Assembly: GCA_951799445.1 (NCBI GenBank) | Contig: OX637295.1 | Span: 26,102,001 to 26,166,000 of the forward strand | DNA: 64,000 nucleotides | Origin: Pseudisothecium myosuroides | Lineage: Eukaryota; Streptophyta; Bryopsida; Hypnales; Lembophyllaceae | Reading direction: 5' to 3' | In this document: positions 11,311-21,822 of the stretch, piece after piece | How the letters are laid out: each line of letters starts with the position of its first letter | Numbering within the stretch: position 1 is the stretch's first letter | Program-made: the position numbers and the translations under genes | The notes under the pieces: model-generated | Told to the model about the DNA's origin: nothing | The model's input: the letters and a program-made list of their open reading frames with translations, nothing else | Database searches by the model: none

Positions 11311-12057
11311 ACTTCACGTAGTTGCAAGAAACACTTCACATTTTTCCGTCAAAACTGCATTTTTTGGCCATAGGACTGACAATACTATGCAATACTACCA
11401 ATACTACGTTTTAGAAGCGCCCTGGCAAATTTGAACCGTTAATTCAAGGCGCACGCAGATCTGAACCATTGATTTAGTACTATGATGTACTATGCAGTAC
11501 TACGGACTACTACGAAGTACTGCAAAAGCCATTGGGAGCAGAAAATAGCAGAAAAGGGGTCTTTGGAGATTTTCATTCTTAGTACTTCAAAATAAATTCA
11601 AAAAAATTCCATAAAAATAGCCATTTTGCTAGAGAACACTGCGCTCGCATTGCACCAAAAAATTCATGAAGGAAATTTTTTCCCTTTTCGTAGCTTTCAC
11701 GCAAAGGAAGGTCACTTTGACCCCATGTGTGCAACCGACATGTTGCTATTTTTATAAAAACTCATCATGAGCCCTTGTGATGTTAGTAGACCTCCAACAT
11801 GTCCAATTTGTGGCTTCAAATTTGCATTTTTGGGTCAAAAATAGGAATGGCCAAGGAAGAAAACCTAATCGGGGGCGGGTTCAAAATAGTAAACTAATTT
11901 TAAGAACTTTGAAAAAATAATTTAATGTCTGGAACTATAGCATCTACCTTCATTCCAAATTTCATGACAAATGGACAAACAATGCAAAAGTTATGAACAA
12001 AAAGCCAATTTTCGAGGGCAAGGGGACAAGAAATAGGACAAGTGTTTCTTGCAATCA
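11311..12057 (+). mobile_element. Element family III (TTGCAAGAAACACTT ends)
   Basis: One end carries two copies of AAGAAACACTTCAC. The other end reads GGACAAGTGTTTCTTGCAAT, so the ends are inverted. The body matches 42831-45055 in opposite orientation, for example the block GGTCACTTTGACCCCAT and the TAGTACT-rich segment around 11480-11520. There is no protein-coding frame. It interrupts the family II element. Confidence 0.65.
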
Positions 12058-12414
12058 CATCACAAAGTTTAGACCCTACGATTTGGCAACAATTATCATG
12101 CGGTTATCGTTGTTTCATGGGTTCGTACCATAATCGCACTGACTCAGTGTATTTTTACGCACTGAATCAGTGCGAAAACAATGAATATCAATAGCGTATG
12201 GTTTATGTACTTTAACTATATGATTGCTGTGCAGTTTTGATATAACAATTGTATAGTTAAAGTACATAGACCGTACACTATTGATATTCATTGTTTTTGC
12301 ACTGATTCAGTGCGTAAAAATACACTGAGTCAGTGCGATTATGGTACGAATCCATGAAACAACGATAACCGCACTATAATTGTTGCCGTAGCGTAGGGTC
12401 TAAACTTTGTGATG
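12058..12414. mobile_element. 357-bp near-perfect palindromic MITE
   Basis: The sequence begins CATCACAAAGTTTAGACCC and ends with the reverse complement of this. The arms pair almost base for base to a centre near 12236, with only small mismatches. Each arm contains two short palindromes, CACTGACTCAGTG and CACTGAATCAGTG, separated by about ten bases. The flanks show at most a 2-bp duplication (CA on both sides), so the superfamily is unassigned. It abuts the end of the family III element. Confidence 0.75.
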
Positions 12415-12785
12415 CACCCTTATGGAATCAAAAAATGTCAATCCCAATGGTTGTAATGTTGTAATAAACAATCTACATCCTATGAAATTTTTTTTCAAAA
12501 AATATTGGAAATTGAGTGAAATAAACGACTTCAAAGTTTATTTTAGAGTAAAGAATCCATAACTACCCACATACTAAAACTCCTCATAACTTTTGACTCA
12601 TTGATTAAAATGGAATGATTCAAAGCTTTCCATGTATATATAAATCTAGAAAACCAATTTTGATTTTTTTTTTTTGAAAAAAGTGATTTTTTTAATTTGC
12701 CCGGACTACCCAAGTTGAAAAACAAACAACATATTAGGCCATAATTTTTTATCATATTTCCAAATGTCATGGAATTTAGTGCATA

Positions 12786-13159
12786 TAGATGTCCTCATCT
12801 ACCAACATTCCTCCATAATACAATGAATTTTTACAGTTATGAAAACGCTATGATTCAAAGCTTTTTCTACATCTGGTGGCTTCTCCTACCTCACCACTTT
12901 CTTCTTTCCAAAGCTCAACTCCCCACAATGGATTCTACCCCCCGAAAGCAAGATCAAAGTCCATACTAGAAGTCAGCAAAATAACACTTTTTTTTATAAT
13001 CATATCATCCCTTCAAAATTAATGTTTTTTCAATCAAATAACTTATGTTCTCTTTCCTAATCACTCAACTACTAAAGTCTAAGATTTCAATCAGAAACGC
13101 ATATTTTTGGTGGAGATATTTAGGGTTATTTGAGGAATGTTGCTTTCTGAGGACATCTA
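12786..13159. mobile_element. 374-bp MITE with TA target duplication
   Basis: The left end TAGATGTCCTC and right end GAGGACATCTA are exact inverted repeats, followed inward by a shared CAACATTCCTC. TA flanks both sides at 12784-12785 and 13160-13161. In the uninterrupted family II copy near 54100-54130 the corresponding sequence is continuous, which confirms an insertion. TA duplication fits a Stowaway or Tc1/mariner-type MITE. Confidence 0.65.
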
Positions 13160-13722
13160 TATGAAAGATATTCCTCGTCCCCACCTTCTATTAAAATTTT
13201 AGCCTAAAATATTTAAATTTCTAGTCATAGATACCTGCCCAAAAGCTCTATGTTGCTAAAAATAGCAGATTCGTCCTTTAGAGGTTAACCTTGTCTAAAA
13301 ATTGTTTTGAAAAATTATAAAAATTGCACTCAAAAATAAATTTTATAAGCTATTATTTCTAGAAGATGCTTAGATTGCTCAAAAAACTAGATTGTCTATA
13401 TTTTTCTCATCACTAGTCCAAAATAGAATGAATCAAAGCTTCAAATGTAGAAAAAAATATATAATATTTGAAAAAAAAAAATTAATAATATTTCAATTTT
13501 TTGTAATTTTTTGGGATTTTCCCCTTGAACTACATTTTGGATATAGGGTGGCATAACTTTAGCTCCCGGACACTAGCTAAAATAAAATTTATATTTCTAG
13601 AAAGATGATGTGATTTTTTATCTTCTAAAAATTTCAAAAACTCATGTTATAAATTGAAGTCCATAAGCCTACCCAAAAACCCAAGAATCTCTTGTAGGGA
13701 CTTTGAGACTTTAGGGTTTATC

Positions 13723-15261
13723 CCCCCTAAATAATCCTAAATCTATTTCTAAATTTTTTTTTCCAAATTGCTATTTTGTAATTCCTACAACAACCTCAAC
13801 AACCTAGATATATATATATTGCCATAGTTTTCTTCAACCTAATATAATGACAAACAATCATACTAAATGTCTTGAAACTTTGCCACAATTTTGATCAACC
13901 AAGTAATTGCATATCAATTTTCATCCAAATCTAATAAATTATTCAACACTGTGGACATTCCCCCACTATTGACTTTTTCCAAGTTACAGCCCTCTACACC
14001 CTAGTTGTATTTTGTGTATATTTCAAGTTTCATAGCCATAGTACAAAAATTCAATAAGGTTGAAGCTTCCCAAATACCCTCTTTGGTTGCCTTAGATTTC
14101 AAACATCTCCATTTGGAAGCCTCATATCTCTTTCTTCATAACAAATTTAGATTTGAAAACTGTTATCAAGGTAGATCAACTATCCAAAAATTTAGATCCA
14201 AAATTTTTCTTTCATCCAATACTTTATCAAAACACAAAACCAACTAATCCTTCAAATCATTGCTCACTTCAATAATAAATCACTAACAAACGTACAACTT
14301 TGCGCCCAAGAGATTCTAAACCTCAAATCCACCAAGAACAAAGAGAAAAATCAAGGACCAATCCTTGCTTCTAAGTAACCAACCACAATCCTAACATGCT
14401 ATGCTAATCCTAACATCAACTACTAATCAGTCACTAATTAATCAACAAACTAATAAGAATTAAGCACTATACATATCTTTGAACATATAAACTTATATTG
14501 CCTATTTCAACTAGTGGACGGCCCACATCACGACAATGTCACTAATAGTGAGGAGAGCAATTGAACCCTAACTTGTTTGTTCCTTTTTGTGTGTGTTTTC
14601 ATCTACAATGCATTAAGTCTCAAATTGTGTTGCCTCATCTAAGTCATAACCATTTAAAAACCAACATATTAAAATAGATATTGGTTTTCTTTCATATAAA
14701 CATTCTATATTATGAATTATAAATAATTCAAATTTATAATAAATTTATAAATTAATTGCATTACAAATTTACAATAAAATTAAAATTCATGAATTTATAA
14801 AAGATAATATTGTTTGATATATGGTAATGCTAAGGTAATATTGGGGTGTCAAGGAGGTCAATGATGACAATGCATATGTAAAATTGCATCAACAAATGGA
14901 AAGTCTAGGTTGCTCTTCAAAGCCGGTTTCGGTTTTGGTTCCCTCGTGCCTCTAATATCAGTGTGATTACAAGTTCAAAACTAAAGCTTGTTGTCCATAA
15001 AGTCTTTAGAGTCTGAAAGAAACTCCAAAACTTTCATTCGATTGTCTAATAGTATGGAAAGTAGTAGAGCCCTACAATATTTATTTTCCAGAATACAAAA
15101 AAATTAAAAAAAATTAAATGTAAAAAAATTGAATGAAATTTTTCAAAAGCTTGAGGTTTTAAAATTTTATGTTTTAAAGTTTGCAATAGACTTAGTCAAA
15201 AATTGATAAAGTAAAATTCTACTAGAGACAAGGTCAGAAGATTATTTCTAAGCACTCAACC
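13723..15261. other. AT-rich intergenic stretch, nothing recognised
   Basis: Long AT-rich sequence without a convincing reading frame or terminal repeats. Short open frames such as the one at 14005-14247 show no domain. A non-repetitive segment between MITE nests is the simplest reading. Confidence 0.5.
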
Positions 15262-16190
15262 ATTTATTGAGTGGTTGACTCCTAAAGTTGCAAGGACATT
15301 TTTTCATCAAAAAACACTCAAAATTGCCATTTCTATTGCAAAGAGTAAAAATTTTTACAAATTATCTTTTTTGCATGTTTAATTGGAGAACCTTGCACAA
15401 AATTAGTATAAAAAAGCGTAGAAGAAATTTGAAAGACATTCACCACATAGATTGCAAGATATTTGTGTTTAAAGTAAAGAAAACAAGTTTTTGAGCATGT
15501 TATGTGACTAGGTTATTTGACTTTGAATGTGTTTAACTTAAAAAATTTGCACTAAAAATTTTGAACTAAAAAATATTTGTGTTGAATATGTGAATTGAAA
15601 GTCTAAGAATAAAATCCAAAAAAATACAAGTTTTTCATTCTTTAAAAACTTACCAAATAGAAGTAAGTATTAGATTGTAGGAAAAATTGAGTCATCAATA
15701 GCTTTAAAATAAAATTGAAACACACTAATCCAATAGTGAGATTGTTCTAGCAAGCATATTTAACCTCGTGGATTTTTTAATTTAAACTGTGAAAATGCAA
15801 TTCAAAAACAAATCTAATATATTAATTTTCCAAGAGATTTTTATGATTGCGAGCAAAACAAGAAGCTCCATAAATTTTGCATCACTAATCCAAATGAAAT
15901 AAATCAATGCTCTCTTTGTATACTAAAATATATTCAAGGAGGAAAAAAAATTAAAAATTATTGATTTCAAGTTTTTGTAAAGTTTTTTGCTACCCGGTCT
16001 CCCCTATTTTGAGCTTATTAGATATGGTACAACTTTTGTTCCCAAGTACTGGTCAAAATAAAAATTATATTCCTTAAAAGCTAATGTGTTTTCTATTTTA
16101 TAAAAAAAATTCAAAATATCCATTTAAAACTTGAGGTTATAAGAATCTATCCAAAATCCATTTTGTCCCTTGAAGAACCAATGGAGTTAA
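15262..16190 (+). mobile_element. TTAA-type MITE, family I (degenerate)
   Basis: Starts TTGACTCCTAAAGTTGCAAGG and continues with the family's CACTCAAAATTGCCATTTC and ATTGCAAGATATTTG blocks. It ends near 'tttgtcccttgaagaaccaatgg' and then TTAA. The order and spacing match 50637-51561. Both TTAA borders and the CCCC ends are partly mutated, so this is an older copy. Confidence 0.7.
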
Positions 16191-16955
16191 TGAATGTTGA
16201 AAAAAATGCAAGTCATCCAATCAATATTTGTTGAAGAAGCTTCAAGAACAATCACATAATATATTAATGGAAAGAAGAAAGAATGCTTTACCTAAATCTA
16301 CCTAAATCAACGATACAAATGTTTTAAAAGGGGGTGAATCGGCATTTATTACTCCCTTTGACTCAAAATGAATCCGGGATATCCTAAAAATGGCTAGATT
16401 AATGTGTGAGCTATTCCTATTTTCAAGGGATTGTGGAGATATTGTAGCTTCTACTAAACCCCACTAGGTGAAAAAAAATGGAAGTCAAAATTGAAGTGGT
16501 GCATATTGAAAACAAGCGAAGAAAGTGACAAATTTTTGTCCTTTCTAGAACTGCTCCAGTGGTATTAATTTTGATCATTCTTCAAACAATGTTGGTGTTG
16601 TGACGTTCATTAATCTCCTCTGTATTCAATTCCAACAATGTCTTGTAATTCAACTCCAAGAAATTCTCAACAAGAGATTTGTTAGTAGCAGTTTCTGTAT
16701 AATTTTGGATTGAATTCTTTGCCTTTGTTTGGTTAGAGGTTGCGTTTTAATTCCCTGTACAAGGATTGAATTACTATACAGTCTTTGGAGCATGACAATT
16801 GCAAATTCTTTTGCTTCAGGGTGTTCAAACTAGCTTTAGTTGTTGTCCATCAAGTTGTGGAGAGCCAATTTCGAATTTAATTTGAGCCAAGTATATTTGG
16901 AAACCCTGATTTTATTCTGAGATTGAGGGAGAATAAATTTTTCAAAAGTATCTTA
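16191..16955. other. Intergenic stretch upstream of the PHF5A gene, nothing recognised
   Basis: No coding frame or repeat is recognised. The sequence becomes less AT-rich toward the gene island that starts at 17277. Confidence 0.5.
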
Positions 16956-17097
16956 CTACCCCATTGTGGACATAATGGGAGCAAACCCATTGTGGGCAAA
17001 ATTATAATGGTCGTATTCATTCAAGTTCTGAAATGTACACCACCATTACAATTTTATCCACAATGGGCTTGCTCCCATTTTGTCCATAATGGGTAGT
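16956..17097. mobile_element. ~140-bp hairpin MITE in the PHF5A promoter region
   Basis: The left arm CTACCCCATTGTGGACATAA and right arm TTTGTCCATAATGGGTAG are inverted. The arms also share GGGAGCAA(A/G)CCCATTGTGG and its complement, with a short loop near 17025. It ends about 180 bp before the PHF5A start codon, so it lies in the promoter or 5' leader. The superfamily is unassigned. Confidence 0.65.
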
Positions 17098-17276
17098 TTA
17101 CCTTAGATCGACCATGGAGGGTTTACTGTAATGAAGATTATCATCCATTCATCACACACAACTAAGTGGACCATGATGAAGCGCAGAAGCACAATGGTGC
17201 GTCGTCGCATTAGGGTTTAGGGGTTTGTGGTTGCGTCGTCGCGTGCAGCTCCGCTCGCGAGTGAGCGACAGGGGCC

Positions 17277-17609
17277 ATGGCGAAGCATCATCCGGATTTG
17301 ATTATGTGCCGGAAGCAGCCGGGGATCGCCATCGGCCGGTTGTGTGAGAAATGCGACGGGAAATGTGTCATTTGCGACTCGTACGTGCGGCCGTGTACGC
17401 TGGTGAGGGTTTGCGACGAGTGTAATTACGGCTCCTACCAAGGCCGCTGCGTCATCTGTGGTGGCCTCGGAATCTCGGACGCGTATTACTGCAAGGAATG
17501 CACGCAGCAGGAGAAAGACCGAGACGGGTGTCCGAAGATTGTGAACCTCGGAAGTGCCAAAACGGACTTGTTCTATGAACGGAAGAAATACGGTTTCAAG
17601 AAACGATAG
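17277..17609 (+). CDS. PHF5A: PHD finger-like domain protein PHF5A (SF3b 14b / Rds3)
   Basis: This encodes 110 residues in one exon, the usual length of the family. It is a core subunit of the SF3b complex of the U2 snRNP. It scaffolds SF3B1 near the branch-point adenosine during pre-mRNA splicing in the nucleus. The sequence is rich in paired cysteines ([31 protein letters not shown]) that form its knotted zinc-binding fold. It starts [11 protein letters not shown] and ends YGFKKR, both typical. The ATG at 17277 is the only sensible start. The gene lies 348 bp upstream of a second RNA-splicing-related gene on the same strand. Function is assigned from near-complete family conservation. Confidence 0.97.
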   Translation: MAKHHPDLIMCRKQPGIAIGRLCEKCDGKCVICDSYVRPCTLVRVCDECNYGSYQGRCVICGGLGISDAYYCKECTQQEKDRDGCPKIVNLGSAKTDLFYERKKYGFKKR

Positions 17610-17957
17610 TCTTTGCTAGTGGTCTTGGCGCTGGTTTCGCAAATTTTGTGCAAATTTTGTTCGCTCGTGGTAGATGTATCGAATAGGCACCAGCTTCGGC
17701 AACTGTCGTTTTTGACGAGTGTCGATTTGTTGTATAGTATCGCAGGGAAGGTACACGACCAGTCGCTAAATTTGAAATTTCTGTAGGATTATAGATTGAG
17801 CTCAAGAGATGCCCTTCGAGCGTAGCAGTTAGAGTCTTAGTTTACTGTTTTAAAGATTATTGGGATGCTTACTTCTGGGACGACCAGGTTAGGGTTGACG
17901 TATTCTGCAAGGTTTTAGAGCTCATAGTAACTTGGAGAGGTGTCGGTTGATGCGTGA
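17610..17957 (+). other. PHF5A-helicase intergenic region
   Basis: These 348 bases separate the PHF5A stop codon from the helicase start. They must hold the PHF5A 3' untranslated region and the helicase promoter. No repeat or MITE is visible. No canonical polyadenylation signal could be fixed with confidence. Confidence 0.5.
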
Positions 17958-20033
17958 TTGAAGAGGATACTGAAGATGAAAGGTGGTCTTGCTGGAGCGT
18001 GGAAACCAGGCACTGCGAGGCCTATTCCTCAGGCAGTGGCAATTGAGGATCAGAACGATGATGCGAGTTTTGCGATTCACGCAAGCGTGCAGAGACAGAG
18101 GCATCAGTTACCTGTGTACAAGCAGAGGGAGAATCTCCTTTACCTCGTAGAAAATCATGGCACCACAATTGTGGTTGGGGAGACTGGAAGCGGCAAGACG
18201 ACTCAGATTCCGCAGCTTTTGGTCGAAGCTGGGTGGGCAGAAGGTGGCCGCGCATTTGCGTGCACGCAGCCCCGCCAGATTGCAGCGCAGACGATTGCAG
18301 CGAGAGTGGCAGAGGAAATGCGGGTGACACTCGGTACGCAGGTCGGGTATTCCGTTCGATTTGACGAAGTTGCAACGCGGGGCGTGACGAAAATAAAGTA
18401 CATGACTGATGGTGTGCTGTTGCGAGAAATGATGGCGGATCCACTGCTCTCTTCTTACAGCGTCATTATGGTGGACGAAGCTCATGAAAGGAGTATTGCC
18501 ACTGATATTCTTCTTGGACTCCTGAAAAAGATCATCAGGCGACGCCCTGAGTTGCGTTTGATTGTTGCTTCGGCTACTATGGACACCCGAGCTTTCCGCG
18601 ACTATTTTGATACCAGTAGAGAGAAGTTACAGTCATCAAGAGAATTCTTGCCTAATCGAACTCCAGCTATTCTGCTGGTTGAGGGAAGGACACATTCGGT
18701 GCTTGTACATTTCAGAGACGAACCCGTTCAAGACTATGTCCAAACTGCAGTTTCAACGACGATAGCTATTCACAAGAATGAAGGGCCAGGTGACATCTTA
18801 GTGTTCCTCACTGGCCAAGACGATGTGAATGCGGCTGTGCAAATGATTAGTGAAGAAGCGGAGAAATTACCACGTGCGTTGGTGGCTCTTCCCCTTTATG
18901 CAGGGTTGCCTGCTACTGATCAGGAGCTTGTCTTTCGGCCTTCGTTGTCTTCACGGCGGAAGGTCATCTTGGCCACGAACATTGCCGAGACCTCAATCAC
19001 TCTCCCGGGGATTGTATATGTGATTGACAGTGGCTTTTCAAAGCAGAAATTTTATAACCCCATCACAAATGTTGAAGCATTAGTTGCAGCCCCTATATCC
19101 CAAGCCTCCGCGGAGCAAAGGGCTGGACGAGCAGGTCGTGAACGCCCGGGAAAATGCTTTCGCCTATACACTGAGGAAACTTTTGCGACCATGAAGCCTG
19201 AGGGCGTGCCTGAGATTCAGAAAGCAAACCTCCTGTCGACGATTCTTCAACTGAAAGCGTTGGGAATAGACAATGTTATGCAGTTTGATTGGCTAGCACC
19301 TCCGCCTGCAGAGTTCATGGTCCGGGCACTAGAGCTTCTGTATGCCCTTGGTATAATGGATGAATCTGCCAAACTCACGTCGCCTTTAGGTTACCAGGTT
19401 TCGGAGCTTCCACTTGACCCGATGTCAGCTAAGATGCTGCTCACTGCTGCGGACATTGGGTGCCAGAAGGAAGGTCTCACAATTGCAGCTGTATTGTCAG
19501 TCCAAACGATTTGGGCATCTGGCAGGGAGAGAAAGGAGATGGACGAAGCACGTGCGCAGTTTGGAGTTGCTGAAGGGGACATGGTCTCTTACCTGAATGT
19601 TTTGGAAGGTTATTTGCAAGCAAAGAACCGGGGGCAGTGGTGCTACGAGAATTGTGTCAATTATCAAGCCCTGGTGAAGGTTGCAAAAGTGAGAACCCAG
19701 CTTAGCAAGTTGCTGAAGCAACTCGGGGCAGACAGACAACAGCAACATGATGGAGATGTAAAGCTGGTTACTAGGGCGGTTACAGCAGGTTTCTTCTCCA
19801 ACGCTGCTCGTCTGGAGACTGAAGGTGGAAACACTTACCGCTCTTTGCGAGGTAATCAAGAACTGTTCGTACACCCATCCTCTGTCTTATTTAGAGCTTC
19901 ACCGAAGTGGGTGGTGTTCCAGTCGATTATTTTCTTGGAGCGATACTATATGTGGAATGTCACGGCTATCGACCCAGCGTGGCTCTCGGAATTGGCCCCA
20001 CATTTTTACCAGCTGGGTCGGGTCAAAGGTTAA
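17958..20033 (+). CDS. DHX35: DEAH-box ATP-dependent RNA helicase, DHX35 type
   Basis: This encodes 691 residues in a single exon, close to the usual DHX35 length of about 700. Motifs seen: I GETGSGKT (74-81), Ia TQPRQIAA (103-110), II DEAH (173-176), III SAT (205-207), FLTGQDD (283-289), V TNIAETSIT (340-348), VI QRAGRAGR (387-394). A winged-helix, HA2 and OB-fold C-terminal region of normal length follows. Family knowledge: DEAH helicases use NTP to translocate on RNA, and DHX35 associates with spliceosomes. The start is at 17958, and a second in-frame ATG at 17976 is equally possible. Lack of introns in a gene of this size is noteworthy. DHX35 is preferred over other DEAH members because of the short N-terminal extension (LAGAWKPG) and overall length. 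This assignment is inference. Confidence 0.9.
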   Translation: MKRILKMKGGLAGAWKPGTARPIPQAVAIEDQNDDASFAIHASVQRQRHQLPVYKQRENLLYLVENHGTTIVVGETGSGKTTQIPQLLVEAGWAEGGRAFACTQPRQIAAQTIAARVAEEMRVTLGTQVGYSVRFDEVATRGVTKIKYMTDGVLLREMMADPLLSSYSVIMVDEAHERSIATDILLGLLKKIIRRRPELRLIVASATMDTRAFRDYFDTSREKLQSSREFLPNRTPAILLVEGRTHSVLVHFRDEPVQDYVQTAVSTTIAIHKNEGPGDILVFLTGQDDVNAAVQMISEEAEKLPRALVALPLYAGLPATDQELVFRPSLSSRRKVILATNIAETSITLPGIVYVIDSGFSKQKFYNPITNVEALVAAPISQASAEQRAGRAGRERPGKCFRLYTEETFATMKPEGVPEIQKANLLSTILQLKALGIDNVMQFDWLAPPPAEFMVRALELLYALGIMDESAKLTSPLGYQVSELPLDPMSAKMLLTAADIGCQKEGLTIAAVLSVQTIWASGRERKEMDEARAQFGVAEGDMVSYLNVLEGYLQAKNRGQWCYENCVNYQALVKVAKVRTQLSKLLKQLGADRQQQHDGDVKLVTRAVTAGFFSNAARLETEGGNTYRSLRGNQELFVHPSSVLFRASPKWVVFQSIIFLERYYMWNVTAIDPAWLSELAPHFYQLGRVKG

Positions 20034-21822
20034 GTTAGAGGAGGTCAATTTTCTGTAAGTGACTGATCCAGTGTTAGACCTAATTGTGCCATCATTTATG
20101 TCGGCCAATTTGTCCAGCCAGCGCTTAGACAGTTCTGTTAAGGAGAACACCGCCAGCATGCCGGGCTCTGACAGATATCTCAGCTTGACAATGATGGAAG
20201 TTTGATTCTGGAATCCATCCATGTCATCTCGACGAGATCCAAACTTGGTGGGCTTGAAGGCTGGAATTCTCGTAGTCGCTTTGCTTCATCTTATCAAGAA
20301 CGTCAACTTCTCCAGTTTTGATACGCTATTTAGGGGATTCCGTTAGCGTTCTATGCTCTTACAATGAGCTAAGACGACGTTTGTGTATGGCTAACCTTTC
20401 CTCTGCTTCATGCACATCGTATCATGAGTGTATTCGATTTCAATTTGAAGTAACAAATTGATGACTTCAATTTCACTTGTCTGTGCAGTTGATTGGAGTC
20501 GTTTAGTATTAGTTCTTCAGTAGTTGATTTCCGTGTTCGCAGTGTATCATACTTGCCCATCATGCCCATTGTCCTCTGCCTTGAATTTAAGGTACAGTAG
20601 AGGATACTATTTCCGTCACTTGGCATTTTCACGTATGTAGGAAGTCGCTTTTGGGAATGTATCGAGCTGGGGAGAGTTCTTTGGTTACAAGAGTCAAGAG
20701 ATCGACTTTTTTTTGGCTATCTATGAATTTATGAATTTCTTCTGCTACTTCAGAGGTAAAGGTTGAATTCGTCTGCCAGTAGATAATTCCATTTCCATTC
20801 ACCAATTAGCGACCGCTGACATTTAGACAAGTTATGTTTACACCAATTGCTAATAGGTTTAAATAAGTGCATAGATAGAGGAGGTGCTGTTGATGACAGG
20901 GTCAGTGTGGGAGGGATTTCGTACCCGCACTTGCACATCGGGCAGCCAGGAGAGTACTTTCAGATGCCAGTAAATGGTAGCTTATGCTTTTCGTCGTTTC
21001 ATAACGATTTTACTATTGATCTGCTGGCCATACAATAACAGAAATGTGGTAAGGTATGACAATAGCGGTCACTTGCACCGCAACCCTGGGCAGCCAGGTG
21101 ACTGGGAAGAACCATTCAGAGTCATAATACTTTGGATTAAGTCATAAAACTATATATTCCAGCACTTTATCAGTGTGAAAGAATTGTATAAGTACACATC
21201 AAGGTACATTGGTATCCCGCACAACACATGCTCATCCCTTCGATACTCTGCAAGCAAGAGTCGGTGTCGTTGAGCCTACCATCAGCGTCGGATTTGAAAT
21301 TACAGAATCCAACAGCTCTACTTCCCGGCCTCAGATTGGAAACTTCCAATCGTCACTCCCTACGAAAACTCCAGCTGCAGAAAACTCGCAGACAGTGCAA
21401 CCTGCTGCTCGGAATCCAGTAAGATCTAAACATGTCTATAGGGCGCGTAGTAGACCGTAAACTTGTTGCATTCAATGCACCACCTACATTCTCTTGGAGC
21501 AGAAAACGGAGTGTGAGTTGACAAACTCTAAACACTTTTCATGCCAATTTCTTCTGTCGTCTCCAATTCTTCATCTCCTGTGCTCAAGAAATTGGGCTTG
21601 GATGTCAACTAGGTTGATGAAAGCGCCGACTTGAAGGACTCTCCAGTGCTCCAATGCGCCAATGCTGAGTGCATTGGATTTCAGCCACTTCGATGGAAGT
21701 GGTAGAGCAACTGTCAACCTCGCCAATTCTGAACGAATTAGTTGGGTTTCCGCAATTCCGCCAGATGTCACGTGCATAAAAGCGGTCTCTGTCAGTGGAA
21801 ACCTGTCAGACAGGCGTGTACT
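20034..21822. other. Region between convergent helicase and ATPase genes
   Basis: About 1.8 kb between two convergent genes. It presumably contains both 3' untranslated regions. No domain-bearing frame was recognised, and the short open frames at 21209-21460 and neighbours show no family signature. No transposon ends were seen. Confidence 0.5.

Larger units (their letters stand above)
10889..13292 (-). mobile_element. TTAA-type element, family II, itself interrupted
   Basis: The end CTCCTAAAGTTCCTTGACTA and the other end (complement CTCTAAAGGACGAATCTGC) match the two ends of the complete family II element at 53992-54914. Matching internal blocks run from 10900-11310 and 12420-13290. It sits in a TTAA of the surrounding family I element (ATAA on the left, probably a mutated TTAA; TTAA on the right at about 13289-13292). 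It is interrupted by 11311-12414 and by 12786-13159. Confidence 0.75.
10431..13722 (+). mobile_element. TTAA-type MITE, family I, split by a nest of other elements
   Basis: The first half (10431-10888) carries the characteristic A end (AAGCCCTTGTTTCCATC, CACTCAAAATTGTC) and runs to AGCAAATATAA. The second half resumes at about 13293 (CCTTGTC...) and ends near 13722 (GACTTTAGGG). In the uninterrupted copy at 62533-63436 these two points are joined as AAACTTAACCTTGTC, so the break is exactly at a TTAA. The interruption is a family II TTAA element. The ends of this copy are decayed. Confidence 0.7.
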
